Origin: an uncultured Sulfitobacter sp.
GTDB lineage: Bacteria; Pseudomonadota; Alphaproteobacteria; Rhodobacterales; Rhodobacteraceae
Assembly: GCA_913060815.1 (NCBI GenBank)
Contig: CAJXSZ010000002.1
Span: forward strand, 248,001-312,000
Reading direction: 5' to 3'
Length of the DNA: 64,000 nt
This document shows, one piece after another, positions 26,012 through 35,615 of this stretch. Positions within the stretch are counted from its first letter, which is position 1. Each line of letters begins with the position of its first letter. Position numbers and translations under genes: made by a program. A model generated the notes under the pieces. That model saw only the letters and a program-made list of their open reading frames with translations. It searched no databases and was not told the DNA's origin.

Positions 26012-27292
26012 ATGCCTCTTTTATTCGTACAACCCCTGTCCACGTCTTCTTCCCCTAGGGAGGGGGCCATACGGCATGTGCTGGTGGTTGATGACAGTAA
26101 GCTGCAGCGCAAGCTGTTGACGGTTGCATTGAAGCGCTGGGGATTTGATGTGGCCGAGGCAGAAAGCGGGGAGCAAGCGCTTGAGCTTGCCAGCACGCGT
26201 CGCCCCGATCTGATCTTGAGTGACTGGATGATGCCGGGAATGTCAGGGCTTGAGTTGTGCCGCCGCTTTCGGGAGATGGAAGGCGATGACTACTGTTATT
26301 TCATTCTGCTCACGTCCAAGAGCGAGAAAGCCGAGGTCGCACGCGGCCTTGATAGTGGGGCCGATGATTTCCTCAGCAAACCGATTGATAATAACGAATT
26401 GCGCGCGCGCATCACCGCGGGAGAGCGCTTGATCGAGATGCAGCGGAACATGGCGCAAGCAAATCGAACGCTCAGCGCCACCTTGGGTGAGTTGCAGCAA
26501 CTCTATGACAGTATCGATAGTGATCTGAAGGAAGCTAAAAAGCTCCAACAGTCTTTGGTGAAAGAGCGATTTCGCGCGCTGGAAGGTGGGAATCTGTCGT
26601 TACTCTTGCGTTCGTCTGGCCATGTGGGCGGTGATTTGGTTGGCTTTTTTGAAGCGGGAAGGAAGCACATTGGGTTGTTTGCGCTGGATGTGTCGGGTCA
26701 TGGCATCAGTTCAGCTTTGATGACTGCACGGCTGGCGGGATACCTGTCCAGTGCGGCCCCGGATCAAAACGTCGCTTTGCAAAAGAACGCGAATGGCGAC
26801 TTTGGACCGCGGTCACCAGAAGATGTAGTCACAGACCTGAACAACCTCGTTCTGAATGAAATGGAGACAGAGCATTATTTCACGCTGATGCTTGCCCACG
26901 TTGAACTGGAAACAGGGCACATGGTTTTATCCCAGGCAGGCCACCCCTATCCCGCTGTCCAGCGTAGCGATGGGCGGATAGAGATGATAGGAACGGGCGG
27001 GTTTCCCGTGGGGCTTCTTGCTGGAACCAATTTCGAAAAGTTTGAGGTTACGCTTGACCCTGGGGACCGCATTCTCATCTTGTCGGATGGCGTCACCGAG
27101 TGTCCAGGACCTGATGATACCATGCTGGATGAGGATGGGCTGACCGCACTCATGCATGATCTGGCACAGACGCGCGGACCTGCCTTCTTGGAAGCGCTGA
27201 TATGGCGGCTAACCGAATTCAAAGGCGGCGATGATTTCCCCGACGATGTCTCCGCGATCCTTTTTGAATATCAGGGTCTGCCGCCAACATAG
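26012..27292 (+). CDS. Response regulator with PP2C-type (RsbU/SpoIIE) phosphatase output
   Basis: The 426-aa product has an N-terminal receiver with acidic pair DD (27-28), phosphoacceptor D71 in LSDWMMPGMSG and K123 in LSKPI. A coiled-coil linker (about 140-185) follows, then a PP2C Ser/Thr phosphatase domain with metal-binding DVSGHG, QAGHPY, LSDGVTE and PDDVSAI. Such proteins dephosphorylate anti-anti-sigma factors in partner-switching, though no STAS or anti-sigma gene is nearby. The start is uncertain: ATG 26012 lacks a good ribosome-binding site, while a strong AGGGAGGGGG lies before GTG 26078, which would begin right at LVVDDS. Confidence 0.9.
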   Translation: MPLLFVQPLSTSSSPREGAIRHVLVVDDSKLQRKLLTVALKRWGFDVAEAESGEQALELASTRRPDLILSDWMMPGMSGLELCRRFREMEGDDYCYFILLTSKSEKAEVARGLDSGADDFLSKPIDNNELRARITAGERLIEMQRNMAQANRTLSATLGELQQLYDSIDSDLKEAKKLQQSLVKERFRALEGGNLSLLLRSSGHVGGDLVGFFEAGRKHIGLFALDVSGHGISSALMTARLAGYLSSAAPDQNVALQKNANGDFGPRSPEDVVTDLNNLVLNEMETEHYFTLMLAHVELETGHMVLSQAGHPYPAVQRSDGRIEMIGTGGFPVGLLAGTNFEKFEVTLDPGDRILILSDGVTECPGPDDTMLDEDGLTALMHDLAQTRGPAFLEALIWRLTEFKGGDDFPDDVSAILFEYQGLPPT

Positions 27293-27717
27293 CGGGCAAG
27301 AAAACCACGCCCGCCGTCACAGCCCAGCGCAGCCAGCGCATCATCTGTATCCAGAATAAGCGTTTCATGGTCGGGCTCGGACGGCGCCTCGATGTACCGT
27401 GCAGGGTGCGCGACATAAATATGGCAAATTTTTTCGGCCCACAAATTGTAGTCAGGCATGAACACAAATCTGCGAAACGTCCCGAGGCGGCGGGGTTTGC
27501 TGATGGACCAACCGATTTCCTCACGAACCTCACGGTAAAGCGCCTGCAACGGGCTTTCACCGGGATCGATACCTCCGCCAGGTAGTTGGATGTCGACGAT
27601 ATCGGTGATTTGCGCGGTGAGAAGAAACCTCCGCTTGATAGGCAGAATCGCATATGCACCGGCACGCACTTTATAGCTTTGCCCGCGCTGCGGCACCTCA
27701 CCGATACGTCTTATCAT
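27271..27717 (-). CDS. Nudix hydrolase
   Basis: The 148-aa product has a complete Nudix box, GGGIDPGESPLQALYREVRE followed by EIGW, with all catalytic glutamates. These enzymes cleave nucleoside diphosphates linked to another moiety; the substrate is not evident. ATG 27717 (MIRRIGEVPQRG) is favoured over 27738. The end overlaps the convergent response regulator gene by 22 bases. Confidence 0.85.
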   Translation of the reverse strand: MIRRIGEVPQRGQSYKVRAGAYAILPIKRRFLLTAQITDIVDIQLPGGGIDPGESPLQALYREVREEIGWSISKPRRLGTFRRFVFMPDYNLWAEKICHIYVAHPARYIEAPSEPDHETLILDTDDALAALGCDGGRGFLARYVGGRP

Positions 27718-27798
27718 TGCAGCCCCTCTTTTGGTCACGTCTTGTGCGCCCTACATAGGGCGTGTATGGCAAGCGACTTGCGGTAAGGATAGACGAAA

Positions 27799-28779
27799 AT
27801 GACAGATGTAAACAGCAGCGAATGGGACGACACAGTTCTCCCCTTTCAGCTTGATAACTCCGATATTCGCGGACGCATTGCGCGCCTTGATACGGCACTT
27901 GCAGGTATCTTGAAACAGCACAATTACCCGCCTGTGGTGGAAGCCTTGGTGGCGGAGATGGCATTGCTGACCGCGCTGATCGGTCAAACGATGAAACTGC
28001 GCTGGAAGCTACAGTTGCAGGTTCAGTCCAAAGGCCCTGTGCGCATGATTGCGACCGATTATTATGGCCCCACGGAAGACGGCGCACCCGCCCGCATTCG
28101 CGCTTATGCCAGCTATGATGCGGACCGCCTTACCGATGCGGCCCCGATCGAGCAGGTCGGCGAAGGCTATTTCGCTGTGATGATTGATCAGGGCAAAGGC
28201 ACCACGCCTTATCAGGGGATCTCTCCCCTCTCGACGGAGAGCATTTCCAAATCTGCCGAAGGGTACTTCGCCCAGTCCGAGCAGTTGCCAACACGGTTCG
28301 AGCTTAGCTTTGGCAAGTCCACTACTGCCGATGCGCCTGAACACTGGCGTGCAGGCGGCGTGATGATTCAGCATATGCCTAAAGCGTCTCCTTTTGCTGC
28401 CCAAGCCGAGGGAACAGGCGAGATACTTCAGCCTGTCGACCTGCTTGACGACGACGAGAAAGAGAACTGGAACCGCGTCAATATCCTCCTCGATACCGTC
28501 GATGATCTGGAGTTGATTGGCCCCTCTCTAGAGCCGTCGGACGTGTTGCTGCGTCTGTTCCATGAAGAGCGCCCCCGCGTGTTTGATAAACAGCGTGTTC
28601 ACTTTGGCTGTAGCTGTTCGGAGGATCGTGTGCGGCAAAGCCTCTCGATCTATTCTGCCAAGGACATCTCCACCATGACCACGGATGAAGGGCGGGTGAC
28701 GGCGGATTGTCAGTTCTGCGGTGCGCATTACGACATTGACCCTGAAACAGTGGGATTTGATGCCGCCAAGGATGCGTGA
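27799..28779 (+). CDS. hslO: Redox-regulated chaperone Hsp33
   Basis: Hsp33 is a holdase activated by oxidative unfolding, when zinc leaves its four cysteines. The 326-aa product has the N-terminal substrate-binding domain and the C-terminal zinc module, with C-x-C in HFGCSCSEDR and C-x-x-C in DCQFCGAHYD. It is slightly longer than E. coli Hsp33 (292 aa). The next gene starts within its 3' end. Confidence 0.95.
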   Translation: MTDVNSSEWDDTVLPFQLDNSDIRGRIARLDTALAGILKQHNYPPVVEALVAEMALLTALIGQTMKLRWKLQLQVQSKGPVRMIATDYYGPTEDGAPARIRAYASYDADRLTDAAPIEQVGEGYFAVMIDQGKGTTPYQGISPLSTESISKSAEGYFAQSEQLPTRFELSFGKSTTADAPEHWRAGGVMIQHMPKASPFAAQAEGTGEILQPVDLLDDDEKENWNRVNILLDTVDDLELIGPSLEPSDVLLRLFHEERPRVFDKQRVHFGCSCSEDRVRQSLSIYSAKDISTMTTDEGRVTADCQFCGAHYDIDPETVGFDAAKDA

Positions 28780-29368
28780 AACGCTCGACCATTTTCGATC
28801 CTCACTCCGCCACTCGGGCGTCGGGTCTTCTGATTTCGATCTGAACCCCGACACCGTTTTGCCCGAGGGGCGTGTGTTGCGCCCCGCGGGTGTGTTGGCG
28901 CCGATTGTGGAAACGGATAATGGTCTTAGCCTGCTGCTCACGAAACGCGCCGCCGCTCTCAAGCACCACCCGGGCCAGATTGCTTTTCCGGGTGGTAAGC
29001 AGGATGAGGGCGACGCGGACATCATCGCGACTGCCCTGCGCGAGGCAGATGAAGAGATTGGTCTGAACCCTGAAAACGTCGACGTCCTTGGAACGCTGCC
29101 CCCCCACGAGACTGTGACCAGCTTTCATGTCACGCCCGTCATCGGTTTTGTAAAACAGCCCTTCACCGTTGCTGCAGAGGCGGGTGAAGTGGATGAGGTG
29201 TTTGCCGTGCCGCTGGATCACGTGCTCAACCCTGACAATTACCTGATCCAGTCGCGGCGCTGGCGCGGGCACAAGCGCCACTATTTCGTCGTGCCCTACG
29301 GACCCTATTACATCTGGGGCGCAACTGCGCGTATGCTGCGGGCATGGACCGAGATTATTCAAAAATAA
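28760..29368 (+). CDS. CoA pyrophosphatase-type Nudix hydrolase
   Basis: The 202-aa product has the extended motif of NudL/CoAse proteins: LLTKRAAALKHHPGQIAFPG and then GGKQDEGDADIIATALREAD with EEIGL. It probably cleaves coenzyme A or its oxidised forms to phosphopantetheine and 3',5'-ADP. The start is not certain: ATG 28760 or 28772, both inside the end of hslO. It overlaps the cca gene by 25 bases. Confidence 0.85.
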   Translation: MPPRMRETLDHFRSSLRHSGVGSSDFDLNPDTVLPEGRVLRPAGVLAPIVETDNGLSLLLTKRAAALKHHPGQIAFPGGKQDEGDADIIATALREADEEIGLNPENVDVLGTLPPHETVTSFHVTPVIGFVKQPFTVAAEAGEVDEVFAVPLDHVLNPDNYLIQSRRWRGHKRHYFVVPYGPYYIWGATARMLRAWTEIIQK

Positions 29369-30528
29369 CACCTGCTGATGCGCCGTGGCTTGTAGCCGCG
29401 TCTGCGCGTGCTGTGTGTGATGCGATTGCCGCGGGCGGTCACCAGATTTTCTATGTTGGCGGTTGCGTGCGCAATGCGCTGCTGGGTGTGGATGCCAGTG
29501 ATGTGGATATGTCTTCCTCCGCCACGCCCGAGCAGGTGATCGCATTGGCAAAGGCGGCTGGTCTGAAGCCCGTTCCAACAGGGATCGACCATGGCACAAT
29601 TACGGTTGTGTCGGACGGCACCGGATATGAGGTGACAACTTTCCGTCGCGATGTTGAGACGGATGGCCGGCGTGCAGTTGTCGCGTTTTCCGATGATATC
29701 ACTGACGATGCCCGACGCCGCGACTTCACAATGAATGCGATCTACGCCGATGCGAACGGCATTGTCGTAGATCCGCTTGGCGGCATGGATGATCTGAGAA
29801 ACCGCCGCGTCAGGTTCATTGACAACGCAGATCAGCGTATCCGTGAGGATTATCTGCGGGCGCTGCGCTATTTCAGGTTTTTCGCGTGGTATGGGAATAC
29901 CGCCGAGGGATTGGACCCTGATGCGCTTGCCGCGATTTCATCGAATTTGGACGGGTTAGAGACACTTTCGGCGGAGCGTGTGACCGCCGAGATGCGCAAA
30001 TTTCTGGAGGCTCCCGATCCTTCGCAAGCGATTGCTGCCATGTCCCAAACCGGTACGTTAGGCACTATTTTGGCTGGTGCCGATAGCCGCTTTCTTCTGC
30101 TGATGATACATGGTGCTGAGGCTCTGGGGCTACCGCCACACTGGCTTGGCCGTTTGGTCGCGCTGGGTGGGGAAGCTACATTGGAGCGGCTTAGGCTTAG
30201 TAAATCCGAACAGCGGCAATACCAGTATATCAAAGCCGCCGCATTTGATGGCGTATCTTTACCTGCGACCGCCTATGAGAATGGAGTGGATGTTGCCGTC
30301 CAAGCATATCTCATCCGCTGTGCAATTGCTGAGAGCATGCCAGATCCAGACCAGATCACGCAGCTGACCGATGCGGCGACCAAGACGTTCCCGATTACGG
30401 CAAGTGATTTGATGCCCGCCTATGCTGGCCCTGCATTGGGCGCACGCCTTGCACAACTCAAAGCCGCATGGATCACGTCCAATTTCACCCTTGGCAAAGC
30501 GGAACTGCTTGCTTTGCCCGTGCCATAA
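29344..30528 (+). CDS. cca: CCA tRNA nucleotidyltransferase
   Basis: The enzyme builds or repairs the 3' CCA end of tRNAs. The 394-aa class II product has the polymerase head GGCVRNALLG with catalytic DVDMS, the RRDFTMNAI motif, the loop ALRYFRFFAW and a C-terminal helical tail. It is embedded in a compact rightward operon with the Nudix gene upstream and ABC exporters 28 bases downstream. Some alphaproteobacterial homologues act as poly(A) polymerase-like enzymes; CCA addition is more likely given the lack of another candidate here. Confidence 0.9.
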   Translation: MDRDYSKITPADAPWLVAASARAVCDAIAAGGHQIFYVGGCVRNALLGVDASDVDMSSSATPEQVIALAKAAGLKPVPTGIDHGTITVVSDGTGYEVTTFRRDVETDGRRAVVAFSDDITDDARRRDFTMNAIYADANGIVVDPLGGMDDLRNRRVRFIDNADQRIREDYLRALRYFRFFAWYGNTAEGLDPDALAAISSNLDGLETLSAERVTAEMRKFLEAPDPSQAIAAMSQTGTLGTILAGADSRFLLLMIHGAEALGLPPHWLGRLVALGGEATLERLRLSKSEQRQYQYIKAAAFDGVSLPATAYENGVDVAVQAYLIRCAIAESMPDPDQITQLTDAATKTFPITASDLMPAYAGPALGARLAQLKAAWITSNFTLGKAELLALPVP

Positions 30529-30556
30529 GACCGCTTCGACTGATAAGGGTATCGCT

Positions 30557-32410
30557 ATGATTGAGCGTCTATTCAAATACTTCGAGAACTTGGTGGACCC
30601 TTATGTGGACTACCCGAAGGAAGATCGCCCGCCGCAAACCCTTTGGCCGTTTTTCAAAGGCTACAGCCAGCCGTTCAAGAAGGTTTTTGCGCTTACGGGC
30701 TTCATGTCCATCCTTGTCGCGGCGATTGAAGTTGGCCTCATTTACTACATGGGGCGGATCGTTGATGTGCTGGACCAAGGTCCCGAGCAGATGTGGGCGC
30801 TGCACGGCACGGAGCTGATCATTGTCGGACTGTTCATCATCTTTTTGCGCCCTGCGTTGCAGGCGCTGGATGTGGCGTTGATCAACAATACGATTTTGCC
30901 CAACTTCGGGACGCTGATCCGTTGGCGCGCGCACCGCCAGGTTCTGCGCCAGTCGGTGGGATGGTTCGAGAATGACTTTGCAGGCCGGATCGCCAACCGC
31001 ATTATGCAAACGCCCCCCGCAGCGGGCGAAGTGGTATTTCAGGCGTTTGATGCGCTCTCCTTCTCATTGGCATATCTGATCGGTGCTGCAATTCTGCTGA
31101 CTACAGCGGACCCACGCCTGCTGATCCCGTTGGTGATTTGGTTCGCACTCTATCTGACCCTCACGCGCTGGGCGATCCGCCGCATTGGCCCCGCATCCAA
31201 AGCGGCGTCAGATGCGCGCTCGAACGTGACGGGGCGCGTGGTGGATGCCTATACCAACATTCACTCGGTCAAGATGTTTGCCCATCACGACCGCGAAGAG
31301 CTCTATGCGAAAGAGGCCATCGAGGAGGCGCGCCGCACGTTCCAGATCGAACAGCGGATTTTTACCGTTATGGATTTCTCGCTGGTGATGCTCAACGGTC
31401 TGCTGATCGTAGGTGTTGTTGGCTGGGCGCTTGCGCTTTGGTTTCAGGGGCAGGCGAGCGTGGGCACGGTCGCCGCCGCCGCGACGCTGACGCTGCGCCT
31501 TAATTCGATGACGGCGTGGATCATGTGGGCGCTTTCCGCATTCTTCCGACAGCTCGGTGTCGTGGCCGAGGGGATGGAGACGATAGCCCAACCGATCACG
31601 CTGGTAGATGACGCAGATGCCAAGCCGCTGGTGTTGACCGATGGCCGGATCGAGATGCGCGGGCTGACCCATCATTACGGGCGTCAATCCGGTGGACTGA
31701 ACGCCGTTGATTTGGTGATCGAGCCTGGTCAGAAGATCGGCCTCATCGGGCGTTCTGGAGCAGGTAAATCGACCCTACTCAAGCTACTTTTGCGCTTTTA
31801 TAACGCGGAAGCTGGTCAGATCAGGATTGACGGGCAAGACGTCACATCGGTGACGCAAGACAGCCTGCGCCGCCAGATGGGTATGGTACAACAGGACAGT
31901 GCACTCTTGCACCGTTCCGTTCTGGATAACATCCGCTATGGCCGCCCCGAAGCGACAGAAGCCGAAGCGATTGAGGCAGCCAAGCAAGCAGAAGCGCATG
32001 AATTTATCGAGGGTCTGGAAGATCCCGAAGGGCGCAGCGGCTATGCATCCCGCGTCGGTGAGCGTGGAGTGAAGCTGTCAGGTGGGCAGCGGCAGCGGAT
32101 TACGCTTGCGCGGGTTATTCTGAAGGACGCGCCGATCCTTTTGCTGGATGAGGCGACAAGCGCGCTCGATAGCGAGGTTGAGGCTGCGATCCAGAAAACA
32201 CTTTATGGCATGATGGAGGGCAAGACCGTTATCGCCATTGCTCACCGCCTGTCTACCATTGCGCAGATGGACCGTATTCTGGTCCTGGATGAAGGGCGCA
32301 TTGTCGAGGATGGCGATCATCACGCGCTTTTGGCGGCAGGCGGGCTATATGCTCAGTTCTGGGCGCGCCAATCGGGTGGGTTCCTGAAAACGGAAGATGA
32401 TGAGACGTGA
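30557..32410 (+). CDS. ABC exporter, fused permease and ATPase (first of a pair)
   Basis: The 617-aa product has an N-terminal six-helix transmembrane domain (about 45-340) and a C-terminal nucleotide-binding domain with Walker A GRSGAGKST, signature LSGGQRQRI, Walker B ILLLDEATSALD and the IAHRL switch. The site looks catalytically complete. The ATG at 30557 follows AAGGG. Its stop overlaps the start of the next ABC gene (GTGA), and the two proteins share the same architecture and several identical stretches, which suggests a heterodimeric exporter. The cargo is unknown. Confidence 0.93.
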   Translation: MIERLFKYFENLVDPYVDYPKEDRPPQTLWPFFKGYSQPFKKVFALTGFMSILVAAIEVGLIYYMGRIVDVLDQGPEQMWALHGTELIIVGLFIIFLRPALQALDVALINNTILPNFGTLIRWRAHRQVLRQSVGWFENDFAGRIANRIMQTPPAAGEVVFQAFDALSFSLAYLIGAAILLTTADPRLLIPLVIWFALYLTLTRWAIRRIGPASKAASDARSNVTGRVVDAYTNIHSVKMFAHHDREELYAKEAIEEARRTFQIEQRIFTVMDFSLVMLNGLLIVGVVGWALALWFQGQASVGTVAAAATLTLRLNSMTAWIMWALSAFFRQLGVVAEGMETIAQPITLVDDADAKPLVLTDGRIEMRGLTHHYGRQSGGLNAVDLVIEPGQKIGLIGRSGAGKSTLLKLLLRFYNAEAGQIRIDGQDVTSVTQDSLRRQMGMVQQDSALLHRSVLDNIRYGRPEATEAEAIEAAKQAEAHEFIEGLEDPEGRSGYASRVGERGVKLSGGQRQRITLARVILKDAPILLLDEATSALDSEVEAAIQKTLYGMMEGKTVIAIAHRLSTIAQMDRILVLDEGRIVEDGDHHALLAAGGLYAQFWARQSGGFLKTEDDET

Positions 32411-34239
32411 ACATAGGAAACTGGATCAACCCCTTTCGACCTGCCGATGGGCCACCACCACAAACGCTTGGCGCGTTTATGCGGTGGTGTTTGTCGGGCG
32501 CGTGGCCTGCGCTTTGGTTGGCGGCGGCGCTGTCTGCGGCGGCTGGCGCATTGGAGGCGGGAACCGCGCTGATCCTCGGCTGGGTCATTGATGCCACTGT
32601 AGCAAGCGGGCCTGACGCGTTTTTTGACGGGCGTAATGCTGCGGTAATCGCGATTTCCATCGGCTTTTTCCTCATCGCACGGCCTCTGTTCTTTGGCCTG
32701 TCCGCGGCGTCGAATGCGATTATTGTACAGCCGAATGTGAATCCGCTGGTCCTGTCACGGCTTCACCGCTGGTCGCTGGGCCAGAATGTGACTTTCTTCG
32801 ACGATGATTTCGCAGGCCGCATTGCACAAAAGCAGATGCAGGCGGCGCGGGCGGTTACTGATGTCGCCTCCGAGACTATCAATGTGGTGGCTTTTGCGAT
32901 TGCCTCTCTTGTTGGTTCGGTGCTGTTGCTTACGGCGATCAATGTCTGGGTTGCCGTGGGTTTGGCCGTTTGGCTGTTTTTATACTTTGCTTTGATCAAA
33001 TGGTTTCTGCCCCGCATCAGGATGCGTTCCGCCGCGCGGGCAGGGGCGCGGTCTTTGGTGTCGGGGCAGGTCGTGGATACGATCACGAACATCAAGACGG
33101 TAAAGCTTTTTGCGCATGACGATCACGAGGACCGCGCAGCGCTCGACGCCATGCAGAGCTTTCGCCACCGCTCACTCGAATACGGCTACCTCGCAGCGGG
33201 GTTCCGGTTCTCTTTGATGAGCCTTGCAGGCATTTTGCCAGTACTGCTGATTGGTGCGACAGTCCTGCTCTGGCAACGTGATATGGCGAGTGCGGGTGAC
33301 ATCGCGGCGGCAGGTGCAATCTCGATCAGGATTGCGCAAATGACGGGCTGGGTCAGTTTCACGATGATGGCGATCTATTCCAATATCGGTGAGATCGAGG
33401 ATGGTATGCGCACGCTCACCCCGCGCATACGGCTTGAGAATGCGGAAGACGCGCAAGAGCTGAGCGCTGCCAAAGGTGAGGTGCGATTTGAGAACATCGG
33501 CTTTTCCTACGGGCGAAAGACAGGCGGTATCGACCAGATTGATATGACAATTGGCGCAGGCGAAAAGCTGGGCGTCGTTGGTGCTTCGGGCGCGGGGAAA
33601 TCCACGTTGGTTGCTCTGATGCTCAGGCTCTATGAAGCGGAACAGGGCCGTATCTTGATTGACGGGAAAGATATTCGGGAGGTGACCCAAGAAAGCTTGC
33701 GTCGCTCCATCGCGATGGTCACGCAGGAAACGGCGATGTTCAACCGCTCGGCCCGCGAAAACATTATGTACGGTCGCCCTGACGCCTCCGAGGCGGCGAT
33801 GATTGAGGCTGCAAAGCAGGCAGAGGCGCATGAGTTCATCCTTCTACTTGAGGACCACAAAGGCCGTACAGGATATGATGCCCATCTGGGCGAACGCGGT
33901 GTCAAACTGTCAGGCGGCCAGCGCCAGCGTATCGCCCTTGCCCGCGCCATTCTCAAGGACGCGCCTATTCTGGTGCTCGATGAAGCGACAAGCGCGCTCG
34001 ACAGTGAGGTTGAGGCAGCGATCCAGTCCGCGTTGGAGCGGGTGATGGAGGGCAAAACTGTGATGGCCATCGCGCACCGTCTGTCGACGCTGCGTGAAAT
34101 GGATCGCATCGTCGTGCTCGATCAGGGGCGCTTCGTTGAGGCAGGAAGCCATGATGAGCTTTTGGCGCTGAACGGCCGTTATGCGGGCTATTGGCAGCGG
34201 CAGTCTGGCGGATTTTTGGATGTTAAAGCCGCAGAATAG
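32407..34239 (+). CDS. ABC exporter, fused permease and ATPase (second of a pair)
   Basis: The 610-aa product matches the preceding protein in layout: transmembrane domain first, then an ATPase with Walker A GASGAGKST, LSGGQRQRI, LVLDEATSALD and IAHRL. The GTG start at 32407 overlaps the upstream stop by four bases, so equal amounts of the two subunits are expected. Both ATP sites retain the catalytic glutamate, unlike many heterodimeric exporters with one degenerate site. Substrate candidates (lipids, peptides, drugs) cannot be separated by eye. Confidence 0.93.
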   Translation: MNIGNWINPFRPADGPPPQTLGAFMRWCLSGAWPALWLAAALSAAAGALEAGTALILGWVIDATVASGPDAFFDGRNAAVIAISIGFFLIARPLFFGLSAASNAIIVQPNVNPLVLSRLHRWSLGQNVTFFDDDFAGRIAQKQMQAARAVTDVASETINVVAFAIASLVGSVLLLTAINVWVAVGLAVWLFLYFALIKWFLPRIRMRSAARAGARSLVSGQVVDTITNIKTVKLFAHDDHEDRAALDAMQSFRHRSLEYGYLAAGFRFSLMSLAGILPVLLIGATVLLWQRDMASAGDIAAAGAISIRIAQMTGWVSFTMMAIYSNIGEIEDGMRTLTPRIRLENAEDAQELSAAKGEVRFENIGFSYGRKTGGIDQIDMTIGAGEKLGVVGASGAGKSTLVALMLRLYEAEQGRILIDGKDIREVTQESLRRSIAMVTQETAMFNRSARENIMYGRPDASEAAMIEAAKQAEAHEFILLLEDHKGRTGYDAHLGERGVKLSGGQRQRIALARAILKDAPILVLDEATSALDSEVEAAIQSALERVMEGKTVMAIAHRLSTLREMDRIVVLDQGRFVEAGSHDELLALNGRYAGYWQRQSGGFLDVKAAE

Positions 34240-34278
34240 GGGCTGGCGGTAGTGCGGCCGCGGCGCTATGGCGGGTGT

Positions 34279-35496
34279 ATGACAGAATATAGCATTAAAC
34301 GCCTTGGCATCTACGGGGACGGCATCGCCGATGGTCCCGTTTTTGCGCCTATGACACTGCCTGACGAAGTGGTCACTGGAACGCTTGAGGGGACGCTGCT
34401 TAAGGATGTGAAGATTATCACGCCCAGTGAGCACCGTGTTGCCCCGCCGTGTAAGCATTTCAAATCTTGTGGCGGGTGCCAGCTTCAGCACGCCTCTGAT
34501 CCGCTAGTGGCTGATTTTAAAACAGATATCATTGCGCAAGCTCTTGCTGCTCAGGGCATCACGGCTGAAATCAGGCCGATCCTAACCTCTCCCGCACAAT
34601 CCCGCCGCCGTGCAACATTTGCAGCGCGCCGGACAAAGAAGGGGACGATGTCGGGTTTCCATGGCCGTGCATCGGGAACCGTCATCGAAATCCCTGATTG
34701 CAAACTGGTCGAGCCTGAGTTGCTCGCTGCGCGCGACATTGCGGAATCGCTTGCTGAACTGGGCGGCAGCCGCAAGGCGACGCTTGCGGTGACGGTGACA
34801 ACATCGCGGGTCGGGCTTGATATACAAGTCAGCGGTGGGAAACCTATCGACGGTCCCTTGCGCATCACGCTTGCGGCGCTGTGCGACAGTCGCGGTTTCG
34901 CGCGTCTGACATGGGACGACGAAGTCATCGCCCAGCGCGCCCCGCCTGTGCAGCGGTTTGGCAAAGCAGACGTTTGTCCACCACCAGGTGCGTTCATGCA
35001 GGCAACGGCACATGGTGAGGCCCAACTTCTTGCGGCTGTGCAAGAGGCGGTGCAGGGCGCCAAACGCATAGTTGACCTTTTTGCGGGCTGCGGGACGTTT
35101 ACACTGCCTTTAGCCGAGAATGCCGAAGTGTTCGCCGTGGAGGGGGAAGCTCAAATGGTTGCAGCCCTCGACAAAGGATGGCGGATGGCGCAAGGGCTCA
35201 AAACTGTGACCCATGCTGCGCGCGATCTTTATCGCCGCCCGCTGCTGCCTGATGAATTTCTCAAATATGATGCCGTGGTGATGGACCCTCCCCGCAACGG
35301 CGCAGAGGCCCAGACAAGCGAGATTGTGCGCAGTGGTATCAAGCGCGTGGCCTATGTCTCTTGTAGCCCCGTGACCTTTGCCCGCGATGTCGCCCAGCTG
35401 ATCGCCGGTGGTTTCACGCTGGATTGGGTGCAGCCCGTTGACCAGTTCAGATGGTCGTCACATGTCGAAATTGCTGCACAGCTTACCCGTGGCTAG
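34279..35496 (+). CDS. 23S rRNA/tRNA uracil-C5 methyltransferase (RlmD/TrmA type)
   Basis: The 405-aa product belongs to the SAM-dependent RNA m5U methyltransferases. It has the iron-sulfur cysteines C58, C64 and C67 in CKHFKSCGGC and a fourth in PDCKL, SAM-binding DLFAGCGTFTLPL, the MDPPRNG motif and the catalytic nucleophile in YVSCSP. The short N-terminal segment before the cysteines stands where larger homologues have a TRAM domain. The ATG at 34279 is chosen because the residues upstream of it are not conserved-looking. The exact target uridine is not determined. Confidence 0.9.
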   Translation: MTEYSIKRLGIYGDGIADGPVFAPMTLPDEVVTGTLEGTLLKDVKIITPSEHRVAPPCKHFKSCGGCQLQHASDPLVADFKTDIIAQALAAQGITAEIRPILTSPAQSRRRATFAARRTKKGTMSGFHGRASGTVIEIPDCKLVEPELLAARDIAESLAELGGSRKATLAVTVTTSRVGLDIQVSGGKPIDGPLRITLAALCDSRGFARLTWDDEVIAQRAPPVQRFGKADVCPPPGAFMQATAHGEAQLLAAVQEAVQGAKRIVDLFAGCGTFTLPLAENAEVFAVEGEAQMVAALDKGWRMAQGLKTVTHAARDLYRRPLLPDEFLKYDAVVMDPPRNGAEAQTSEIVRSGIKRVAYVSCSPVTFARDVAQLIAGGFTLDWVQPVDQFRWSSHVEIAAQLTRG

Positions 35497-35615
35497 GTGC
35501 TGGCAGTATCCAGCCTACCTGCATTTTTGAGTGACTAACGTCTTTGTGATCTGAACATTTTTTGGTATCGTATAGAGAAGAATAATCCTAAATTGGATGA
35601 AGTGAGAGCAGTAGT

